From Desulfobacterales bacterium (GTDB lineage Bacteria; Desulfobacterota; Desulfobacteria; Desulfobacterales; Desulfobacteraceae): a stretch of DNA of 19,719 bases. Positions 1 to 6,469 of this stretch are shown in pieces (positions within the stretch are counted from its first letter, which is position 1; the number at the start of each line of letters is the position of its first letter). Position numbers and translations under genes: made by a program. The notes under the pieces were generated by a model. That model saw only the letters and a program-made list of their open reading frames with translations. It had not been told where the DNA came from and did not search any database. The stretch covers positions 1 to 19,719 of the forward strand of contig JAKSAU010000045.1 of NCBI GenBank assembly GCA_022361535.1, read 5' to 3'.

Positions 1-37
1 CAAAATACGGGATCTGTGCGGCTTAAAAAGTAAATTT

Positions 38-60
38 CCTGGCCCAGAGGGCCAGGCTTT
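38..60 (+). terminator. Hairpin terminator of an upstream gene outside the window
   Basis: CCTGGCCC (38-45) and GGGCCAGG (49-56) form a perfect 8-bp GC-rich stem with a 3-nt loop. AAATTT precedes it and CTTTGATTT follows. This resembles an intrinsic terminator for a + strand gene ending before the window. The T-run is short and interrupted. Confidence 0.5.
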
Positions 61-88
61 GATTTACACCTATAAGGGGTTTAGTTTG

Positions 89-111
89 CCTTGCCTCCTC
101 AGGAGGCAAGG
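89..111. repeat. Perfect 10-bp palindrome with 3-nt loop
   Basis: CCTTGCCTCC (89-98), loop TCA, GGAGGCAAGG (102-111). It lies 32 nt after the first hairpin and has no T-run, so it could be a second part of a tandem terminator or an unrelated palindrome. Only the pairing is certain. Confidence 0.5.
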
Positions 112-228
112 ATAGCTGCCCCTCTATTTTCGTTATTGGCTAAACAAATCTCGTTTTTACCGGCATTATTTCAGAGCACTCACCTACCAGATATTGTAGT
201 CGTGGAATTTCTGAGAAAGCGGCCATTT

Positions 229-244
229 ATAGACAGAATGTGGG
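229..244 (+). repeat. 16-bp direct repeat, left copy
   Basis: ATAGACAGAATGTGGG occurs here and again at 6351-6366 in the same orientation. In both copies a GCC precedes the match within a few bases. The two bracket the lipoprotein, protease-hydrolase, 86-residue and Gfa-like genes. It could be a remnant of a mobile element or simply a dispersed intergenic repeat. Confidence 0.5.
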
Positions 245-597
245 GTTCCCATTTCCTCCATACATTTTACTGACAGATTCATTTTCATGGTCAACACATA
301 ATTTTTAGTTTGGAATAATATATGTGTTAGCTTTTTATTCTAGAAGTGATCTACCCCTTCCAAAAAAAGCGGTAATTTAAAGTTGACAAAACGACTTTTC
401 TTGTTTTATCTACTATAATCAGTAAATAATGCTTCTTTTTTCATTTTATTAATAAAGATAATAGCCAGTTCTCACCCTACAATTGAAGCCGTGAAATAAT
501 GGCATATTCATATTATCTGTTTTTATCAAAAGAAAAACCGTCCAAGACTGCCATTTTCGGTTGCAGGGATTAGAAAACAAAAATTTTAGGAGGTCGC

Positions 598-2736
598 ATG
601 AAACTATCCACCAGTATAGCCGCCATAGCGCTTGCACTGTTTTGCACGGGATGTACTGGCAATCGGCTGATCAACGTCTTCGACAAACGCCCGGGTGCAC
701 CACCGCAAACCGTTGAAGAGGCCCGGAATCAGGAGCAACGGCCTATTGCAGTGAAGGGGGTGACCATGGGCGAAGCCCGCGAGTTCTCCCAGTTGCTTCA
801 TGAATATTACGGCGCGGTGATTCGGCGAGATGTAAGCGATCAGGAAATCATTAAGGGGACAATTTTAGCCTCTGCGGTTGTCGCCACAGGCGGCCTGCTA
901 TTCGACTCACACCTTGATCTGATCAAGGGCGCCGGGCTGGTGGGCGGAACGATGTTTGCCGCCGGAAACAGCGTCGCATGGAGTGAGCGCCGCAAGATTC
1001 TGGACATAGGCATGCAGGCCACTGCCTGTCTCTACGAAGCCGCCGACAACACCGGCCTCACCACTACAGAGGTCGAGACATCTGCCCAATACTATTTCCG
1101 CGGCCAGCAGTCCCAAACCCTTCTAATCAGCGGCATTGACCGTCTCGGATCGGCTGTAAAACTTCACCGGGCAGCGCTCAGTGCTTCCATTGCCCAAGCG
1201 GAGAATGAGGGTAAAAGCACAGAGGTCACAGAAAAAAAAAGGCTCCGGGATGAAATCAGATTTTATTTGAAAGCCGTTGAAACCCACGCCAACATCGAAC
1301 TGGATAGCACCAGCAATGAGATGGCTCCCTATACCGGCCCGATGAGATCCATAGAGCGGAACGCCCGGGCCATGGTCAATCAGACCCTGGACATCCAGCG
1401 CCAAATTAATTTAGAATTGTTAAAGCTTGAGCCGGATATCGCCACGTTCACCAATAACATCCGCGGCTCCTTGCAGCAAGGGATGAGCGCTATTTCCGGT
1501 CTCCCACAGGGAGGCCTGCCGGTCAGTGAAGATGAAACTCAGCCATCGTCAGGTGCCGCACAGGGCGATCTCCCTGAAACGGCCAAAGACCTCAATCTTG
1601 ATCAGCCAACCTCCCTTGAACATGCACTGGAGAAACTCAACGAAGCCCTTATAAAAATGAGCCCGGAAGAAACCGCTGCTACGCGGGAGGAGATAGATGC
1701 GCTTATAACAACCGCGAAGCATATGGAAGCAACCCGCTCTCACTTGCGGCGGCTGACCAGAATCGGCTTTGAGAAATACTTAACCGTACCGGAAAATTTC
1801 ATGGGGAGCTGTACCCTGACCCTTCCCCACCGGAGTCTCCGCTTTGTGCCGGGCAGCCTTGCCCTCACCCTCGACAAAGAATCAAAAGTCTATGAATTTA
1901 AGGTCATTGGCGGACTTGCCCCGCACAAAGCCTTGCCTTTAGACGACTCGAAAATAAAGATAGAGAAAGTGCAGCAACGGCGGCAAAACACGTCCATCGT
2001 CTACTTCAAGGCCCTTGCTTCAGGTGAGACCCGTATCGCAATAACCGACAGCAGGGACCTTAGCGCAGACATGGTCGTTAAGGTCAAAACCCCAAAAGAA
2101 CCTGCCCTGGACGTCTCATCATGCCCGGATAAATGTCCGTGCGATGTGGACGAAAGCAAGCAAAACCGCGATGGCCGCTCCGAAACCGATGTTAAGCGGC
2201 TGCAGGGCATTCTTCTCGCCGAGAAAAAACTCATGGACGGTGAGGGACAAATTATAGCAGACCCCATCAAAGTCATTGACGGCACCATGGGGCCTGTTAC
2301 CCGGGCAGGGATCTGCAGGTTCCAGAAGGAACATAACCTAAACCCCATTGACGGTAAAATCACTCAGGCCGTCTGGAGCACGTTAACGGGAAAATTCAAA
2401 GACGGTATTGCCAATGGAGCCGAACACCCCTACGAGTTCTCGACTCTCATCGATAAAAATACGCTCAAAGAGCTGAAGGGCAACCTGGTAAAAGTGCTGG
2501 CCAAACCACCGGGCCATTTTACACAGGTGGAGCTTGACGCATACGAATTCGATGAAAATACCCGTCAAGCCATCGCCGAATACCGTGCAACGCTTGATTC
2601 CGGATTTAAAGAGGCGAAGGGATGGCAGCGCAAAAATAAAGCCGGGGAACTCATCCCGGAAATGGAAGTTCCATTAGCGCAGCAGCTCGACAAGATCCTC
2701 CATGAAAAGATCACAAAAGCAGCAGAGACGCTGTAA
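598..2736 (+). CDS. Large lipoprotein with Ig-like and peptidoglycan-binding-like domains
   Basis: 712 residues. The ATG has a full AGGAGGT at 588-594. Residues 1-19 look like a lipoprotein signal peptide ending in FCTGC, with Cys19 as the lipidated residue; Cys at -3 of the lipobox is unusual. Thr at +2 would favour outer-membrane sorting. Residues about 80-125 are small and hydrophobic. A long helical, Gln/Glu-rich middle follows. About 420-500 is beta-rich (GSLALTLDKESKVYEFKVIGG, then GETRIAITD) and resembles a bacterial Ig-like domain. A Cys cluster (C509, C513, C515) separates it from about 528-600, which matches the pattern of a PG_binding_1 domain (VKRLQGIL, DGTMGPVTRAGICRFQKEHNL, WSTL). 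Inferred role: an envelope-anchored protein touching peptidoglycan and working with the downstream wall hydrolase. The C-terminal 110 residues are unassigned. The gene is visibly GC-richer than the flanking gaps. Confidence 0.85.
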   Translation: MKLSTSIAAIALALFCTGCTGNRLINVFDKRPGAPPQTVEEARNQEQRPIAVKGVTMGEAREFSQLLHEYYGAVIRRDVSDQEIIKGTILASAVVATGGLLFDSHLDLIKGAGLVGGTMFAAGNSVAWSERRKILDIGMQATACLYEAADNTGLTTTEVETSAQYYFRGQQSQTLLISGIDRLGSAVKLHRAALSASIAQAENEGKSTEVTEKKRLRDEIRFYLKAVETHANIELDSTSNEMAPYTGPMRSIERNARAMVNQTLDIQRQINLELLKLEPDIATFTNNIRGSLQQGMSAISGLPQGGLPVSEDETQPSSGAAQGDLPETAKDLNLDQPTSLEHALEKLNEALIKMSPEETAATREEIDALITTAKHMEATRSHLRRLTRIGFEKYLTVPENFMGSCTLTLPHRSLRFVPGSLALTLDKESKVYEFKVIGGLAPHKALPLDDSKIKIEKVQQRRQNTSIVYFKALASGETRIAITDSRDLSADMVVKVKTPKEPALDVSSCPDKCPCDVDESKQNRDGRSETDVKRLQGILLAEKKLMDGEGQIIADPIKVIDGTMGPVTRAGICRFQKEHNLNPIDGKITQAVWSTLTGKFKDGIANGAEHPYEFSTLIDKNTLKELKGNLVKVLAKPPGHFTQVELDAYEFDENTRQAIAEYRATLDSGFKEAKGWQRKNKAGELIPEMEVPLAQQLDKILHEKITKAAETL

Positions 2737-2845
2737 GGCTATAACCATTAGGGACGATTGAAACAACCAATCCGCAGATTAAATGTAGGCGGCAATAAGG
2801 TTCTTAGATCCGTGCTTTAGCCCGCAGAACTTGAGGAGGGAGAAT

Positions 2846-4357
2846 ATGGATAGTCGAAAAACCACAAGAGTTAAAAAGCGGCTGAGATCAGCACTGGACA
2901 TGCTCACCTTCGGCGCGGGAAAGGCCAGGGGGGAGCAACGACGGATAATACAAGAGATATTCGAAGGCAGCCGCATCTGGCGGAAAAATCCGAACATCGT
3001 TGGGTTCGGACTCGGTACACGCACCACAAACGGTGAGCGGCTCTCTGACTGGACAATCAAGGTATACGTGGAGCACAAACTGCCCGCCGCCCGTCTCTCA
3101 AACCCGGTGCCCAGTCTCATCTACGTTCCGGGTTTTGATCGACCTTTGCCCATGGATGTCGAACCCATCGGCCGTCCCCGCGCACAGGGCATCCCACGCA
3201 TCGGTACAGCACTAAGGGGGGCGACAGGCGCAGTGGGCAGCCTTGCCGGCATCGTGAAATCCGATGAGGGATACTTTATGCTGGGCAACGCTCACATCTT
3301 CGGATTTCACGACACCGCTCCAGCCGGAGAGAAGGGAATATTTATCTATGACAAGACCTCTGGTATGAACGGTGACCGGATCGGATCGTTCGAGCGCGCG
3401 CCACTTTTGGACAGCTCTGGAATCCCCAATAACAACGTTGATGTGGCACTGGGGAGAATAGAGAGTGATCGTGTGGGCGCCCGGCTGCCGGGTTCTCGCC
3501 TCGTCTTGCCGGCGGGCATCACCCATACGGCGTTCGAAAATTCAACTGAGGTTACCGCCTTCGGGGCAATGAGCAATATCCGTTCCGGCACCATATTAGA
3601 TACCACTTGGCGGGGAACCCTGGATTACAGCGCCATCAAGGCTGGATGGAACAGGGTCGGTTTTTTCGACTGTGTACTATGCGATCCCATCTCACGTCCG
3701 GGAGACAGTGGTGCACTTGTTCTCAACAAACGAACCCGCAAGATTCTGGGACTGATCATCGGCGGCGAGGAAGGGCAACACAGTATATACTGCAAGATAG
3801 GCAACGTCATGGATCAACTCGGCGTTACGCCGTTAACACGTGAAAATGTCACTGAGGGGGAACGCGAACGCTTTTTCAAATCAGGTGATACTGAATTTTT
3901 TGGGCAGGCCTCTGATACAAGCGCCCGGGTAACCGGTATCGTTGTTCCGGTTGACCATCCCGTGGACGATATGGACACGCTGGCCCGCACGCTTTGGGGT
4001 GAAGCAAGAGGCGACGGGGAAATCGGCATGCAAGCGGTGGCTAACGTGGTGCTTAATCGCCTAAAAAGACCGGCGCGTTTCCAAGCCACCGTTGGCAGAG
4101 TGTGCCGACAGCACAAGCAGTTTTCATGCTGGAACGAAAGAGACCCCAATCGTACGAAACTCGAAAGCGTCGATAGTCGAAACGCGGCATTCACAATGGC
4201 TCTGGACGTTGCCCGTCGTGCTATTCGCGACCAGCTTCCGGACATTACTTCTGGCGCCGATCATTACCACCACCATACTATCAGTGCAGACTGGTCTATA
4301 GGACACACCCCATGCGCCCGTATAGGGGATCACGTTTTCTTCAACGACATTTCGTAA
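2846..4357 (+). CDS. Trypsin-like serine protease fused to SleB-type cell-wall hydrolase
   Basis: 503 residues from the ATG at 2846, which has GAGGAGGGA just upstream; the TTG at 2831 falls inside that ribosome site and is rejected. The N-terminal part (about 45-100) carries IVGFGLG, IKVYVEHKLP and MDVEPIG, the arrangement I associate with Nal1-like trypsin-fold proteases. The catalytic triad is readable: His150 (GNAHIF), Asp199 (NNVDVALG) and Ser288 (RPGDSGAL). Residues about 375-503 are a SleB/Hydrolase_2 domain: LARTLWGEARGDGEIG with the likely catalytic Glu386, then AVANVVLNR, QFSCWN, DHYHH and IGDHVFF. This domain cleaves peptidoglycan in its family. No signal peptide is visible, so export or lysis-dependent release is unexplained. 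It follows the lipoprotein gene by 109 bp, possibly as an operon. The protease may process the hydrolase domain; that is inference. Confidence 0.88.
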   Translation: MDSRKTTRVKKRLRSALDMLTFGAGKARGEQRRIIQEIFEGSRIWRKNPNIVGFGLGTRTTNGERLSDWTIKVYVEHKLPAARLSNPVPSLIYVPGFDRPLPMDVEPIGRPRAQGIPRIGTALRGATGAVGSLAGIVKSDEGYFMLGNAHIFGFHDTAPAGEKGIFIYDKTSGMNGDRIGSFERAPLLDSSGIPNNNVDVALGRIESDRVGARLPGSRLVLPAGITHTAFENSTEVTAFGAMSNIRSGTILDTTWRGTLDYSAIKAGWNRVGFFDCVLCDPISRPGDSGALVLNKRTRKILGLIIGGEEGQHSIYCKIGNVMDQLGVTPLTRENVTEGERERFFKSGDTEFFGQASDTSARVTGIVVPVDHPVDDMDTLARTLWGEARGDGEIGMQAVANVVLNRLKRPARFQATVGRVCRQHKQFSCWNERDPNRTKLESVDSRNAAFTMALDVARRAIRDQLPDITSGADHYHHHTISADWSIGHTPCARIGDHVFFNDIS

Positions 4358-5156
4358 CAACATAACTACGCACTTTTTTGTTTTTGATTTATCCATGACT
4401 TCAATTGGAATATATCATTTTTGCGTGCATGAATGAGGAGCATAACTCATTGAGTTTATATTCATTTCGTCCAGCATAACATAACCAAGAGCCATACAGT
4501 TCCAAAAAACAAACAGCAATACTAAACCAAGAAAACCTTTTTATCGAATCTTGTCGACAGGTTAGGTTTTAAAAATATAGTGGAAGAAGAACAAGACCAG
4601 TCATGAATCCAATAACAAAGCTCAAAAGTACCAAAGGGTAACCATAAATTAGATTAATATTTGCAAAGTTCAATCTTTATACATTTACCTCCCCACAAAA
4701 TCGGATAGGGTAAAACTTTCCTGTATAACAATTAATGAACAGAATAATTGTACATATCGGACGATATCCTTGTGCTAAATTAGCAATTTAGAAACGTTTA
4801 CTAATGGTATAAAAGCTCTGTTTTTCAGATGTAAGTCTGCACACAACATATTGTGGGTTGACGATTTTCATCAAAAGCGGTTAATGATAGGCATACTATG
4901 AGGCCATCGATTTCTGATAAAAAATTTTAATATAGACGATTTTAACAGCTTAAACCCATGCTTTTTCCGTAGTAACTCATTCCGAAATTCAGAATGTATT
5001 TCCTAAAGCATACGGACCCCTAAAATGAAGTTAGTTTTATCTGAAACACACATACAATCATTCTGGACTTGTGTGATTTGCTTTTATTTAAAACTGCATT
5101 ATTTTACATTTAATAATCGGCATGTTAGCCGTAACCGTTCAACCAGGGAGGTGACC
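4358..5156. other. AT-rich gap of about 800 bp, mostly featureless
   Basis: Strongly AT-rich (for example 18 G+C in the 60 bases 4741-4800, against 41 in 3181-3240). No long gene is visible. The only coding-like signal is a short hydrophobic reading frame on the - strand at 4569-4673, preceded by a GGGGAGGT. I see no clear terminator after the hydrolase gene, only a T-rich stretch at 4374-4390 without a convincing stem. Confidence 0.6.
4569..4673 (-). CDS. Possible 34-residue single-span membrane peptide
   Basis: An open frame begins with TTG at 4673 and runs to TAA at 4569. Its C-terminal half is one strongly hydrophobic helix (PLVLLSFVIGFMTGLVLLPL) ending LYF, like a single transmembrane segment. 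A GGGGAGGT lies at 4687-4694, but the nearest ATG (4684) opens another frame reading only MYKD; its TGA stop overlaps the TTG in a TTGA junction. So this may be a translationally coupled microprotein, a gene broken by a small indel, or chance. It resembles small LapA-like membrane helices only in general character. I do not recognise it. Confidence 0.3.
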   Translation of the reverse strand: MNFANINLIYGYPLVLLSFVIGFMTGLVLLPLYF

Positions 5157-5417
5157 ATGTATTCACCAGATCAACTTTGTGAAACTATCAGATCCATTTC
5201 CCCTGATGTAGGGAAATGCGGTAATAAAATAAAAACCTGTTATGACTCTGACAACAAGGCCTGGCTGATTCAACTAAGGCAGGGTAACCGTAAACTAAAT
5301 ACCTATGTAGACTTGGAAGATGCGGGAGCTTGTATCAGTGGGAAACAATGCCTGGGGCTTGGTCTTCAAGTCTTTCAGCTAAAGGACAACCTGGGCTTTA
5401 GACCCGGGAATACCTGA
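5157..5417 (+). CDS. Small Cys-containing protein of unknown function, 86 residues
   Basis: I choose the ATG at 5157 because AGGGAGGTG lies directly upstream; an open frame extends back to 5025, but that stretch is AT-rich and reads as low-complexity sequence. The protein has 86 residues and no signal peptide. It has five cysteines (C8, C21, C28, C59, C65) and a mixed fold signal: an N-terminal helix (SPDQLCETIRSI), a beta hairpin (AWLIQLRQGNRKLNTYVD) and a helix (GKQCLGLGLQVFQLKDNL). The hairpin region reads like a compact alpha-beta domain. I do not recognise the family and do not assign a function. It is flanked by AT-rich DNA and followed by a GC-rich hairpin and a good terminator, so it looks like a single-gene transcript. 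Confidence 0.72.
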   Translation: MYSPDQLCETIRSISPDVGKCGNKIKTCYDSDNKAWLIQLRQGNRKLNTYVDLEDAGACISGKQCLGLGLQVFQLKDNLGFRPGNT

Positions 5418-5751
5418 ACCACCAGCCCGCACAACAGTACCTGGGCCTGCCGGGAACCGCCCGGGTCCAGGCTCCGATGTTAGTGATGTATCCCCTGCTC
5501 TTCCAAAGGTAATATTTTAAAAAGCCCTGATCTTTCAATGTCAAAGGTCGGGGCTTTATAATTGGAGATTTTTATATATGCTTTTAATGCATCTTTTCTT
5601 TCACCAATTACTTATCAAATAGACGTTTCAGCTCTGCAGGTATTTCCTGAGCCATTTTAAAAAAATCTCATCACTTTAATTTTGAAATCTGTCTAATACC
5701 TATCCCTTGTTTGACCTTTGCATATTTCCTTGAAAAGCTCTAATATTTTAA
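5418..5751. other. Gap with two hairpins and a coding-like scrap
   Basis: Right after the small gene is a GC-rich hairpin (5440-5449 pairs with 5462-5471, including G-T pairs), then the terminator at 5521-5557. On the - strand, 5608-5655 encodes MAQEIPAELKRLFDK and a stop. It looks like the C-terminal end of a protein but has an in-frame stop just upstream, so it may be a gene remnant or chance. Nothing else is visible. Confidence 0.5.
5521..5557 (+). terminator. Intrinsic terminator after the 86-residue gene
   Basis: AAAGCCCTGATCTTT (5521-5535), loop CAATGTC, AAAGGTCGGGGCTTT (5543-5557): a continuous 15-bp stem with two G-T pairs, with A-tract and T-tract built into its base, followed by AT-rich DNA. 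It is near-symmetric and could work in both directions. Confidence 0.75.
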
Positions 5752-6276
5752 ATGGACAAACACTATTACATGGAAAATACATTAATGGAAAAATCATTAG
5801 GACCTGAATATGCGTCTGTGGAAAATTTCGAATTTGTCGCCAAGTATAAGGCTGCCTGTTTTTGTGGAGCTGTTCAATACGAGGTTAACACCGACCCCGT
5901 AGATGCAAAAATATGCCACTGCCAGGCTTGCCAGAAACTACACGGTGCGCCCATGCAGTGGGCTGCTATTTTTCATAAACAGCATGTAAGATTAGCCGCT
6001 GGCTTTGATTTCCTGGTTTTCTACAACTCTGAGCAGAACAAGCGTGACCGAATTTTACCCTGTAAAATCAGTTGCGGCAGATGTGGTACCCCAATAGCTG
6101 ATGAGGGGCGCAGAATGTGGCTTGCTTTTCCAGAGCTGTTTAATTTTGGATATCCTGCTAAGGTTCCGGAAGCATTCAAACCAACCTGTCATATTTTTTA
6201 TGGAGCAAGAGTCATAGAGGCTCAAGATGATCTACCTAAGTGGTCCGGTCATAAAAATGATTCCGACTTGATATAA
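5752..6276 (+). CDS. Gfa/CENP-V family zinc protein
   Basis: 174 residues. All seven cysteines expected of the glutathione-dependent formaldehyde-activating (Gfa) fold are visible: C36 and C38 (ACFCGAVQYEV), C55, C57 and C60 (ICHCQACQKLHGAP), and C108 and C111 (SCGRCGTPI). In Gfa these bind a structural and a catalytic zinc. Family members include Gfa and many uncharacterised proteins, so formaldehyde activity is not implied. Here the ACFCG motif begins after a 30-residue leader that is longer than usual; no ribosome site is seen before the ATG at 5752, and ATGs at 5770 and 5785 are equally possible starts. The protein is probably cytoplasmic. It stands alone, followed by a perfect 22-bp palindrome and a terminator. 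Confidence 0.85.
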   Translation: MDKHYYMENTLMEKSLGPEYASVENFEFVAKYKAACFCGAVQYEVNTDPVDAKICHCQACQKLHGAPMQWAAIFHKQHVRLAAGFDFLVFYNSEQNKRDRILPCKISCGRCGTPIADEGRRMWLAFPELFNFGYPAKVPEAFKPTCHIFYGARVIEAQDDLPKWSGHKNDSDLI

Positions 6277-6283
6277 AAAGGTT

Positions 6284-6332
6284 TGGTAATCCCTCTTAAC
6301 AATAGTAACGCTATTGTTAAGAGGGATTACCA
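6284..6332 (-). terminator. Perfect 22-bp palindrome, likely - strand terminator
   Basis: 6284-6305 is the exact reverse complement of 6311-6332, with a 5-nt loop TAACG. On the - strand the hairpin is followed within a few bases by CTTTTTATAT, so it suits - strand transcripts coming from the VWA/OmpA gene. On the + strand it starts 8 nt after the Gfa-like stop and has no T-run. Twenty-two uninterrupted pairs is long for a terminator, and it could also be a double-strand RNA processing site. Confidence 0.55.
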
Positions 6333-6350
6333 GGATAGTATCGAATAGCC

Positions 6351-6366
6351 ATAGACAGAATGTGGG
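6351..6366 (+). repeat. 16-bp direct repeat, right copy
   Basis: Exact match to 229-244 in the same orientation (ATAGACAGAATGTGGG). It lies between the 22-bp palindrome and the next terminator. Confidence 0.5.
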
Positions 6367-6419
6367 ATTATAACGGTTAAGTATTATTCTATAATTGAAC
6401 ACCTAACGTCTTTTTAGGG

Positions 6420-6455
6420 AAGCTCCTTCTTTCTTCAATAAAGAAGGAGCTTTTT
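6420..6455 (+). terminator. Intrinsic terminator, + strand
   Basis: AAGCTCCTTCTTT (6420-6432), loop CTTCAAT, AAAGAAGGAGCTT (6440-6452), then TTT. A perfect 13-bp stem with a T-tract on the + strand. It would end transcripts from the Gfa-like gene and sits 15 nt beyond the - strand VWA/OmpA stop. Confidence 0.75.
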
Positions 6456-6469
6456 CATCTTGTTTGTCC

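Larger units (their letters stand above)
1..597. other. Left intergenic region, no gene seen
   Basis: No credible coding sequence on either strand; the short open frames here overlap hairpins and have no ribosome binding site. It holds a terminator-like hairpin (38-60), a second perfect palindrome (89-111), one copy of a 16-bp repeat shared with 6351 (229-244), and an AT-rich leader to the lipoprotein gene. TTGACA at 383-388 and TATAAT at 414-419 both look like promoter boxes, but they are 25 nt apart, too far for one ordinary sigma-70 promoter, so I do not call a promoter. Confidence 0.6.

Noticed and set aside
91..273. 60-residue open frame at the left end
   Set aside because: It starts inside a perfect hairpin and has no ribosome site or recognisable domain.
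383..419. Sigma-70 promoter TTGACA / TATAAT
   Set aside because: Both boxes look good alone, but the 25-nt spacer is too long for a normal promoter.
5025..5156. N-terminal extension of the 86-residue protein
   Set aside because: The strong ribosome site sits directly before the ATG at 5157, and the extension is AT-rich without coding character.
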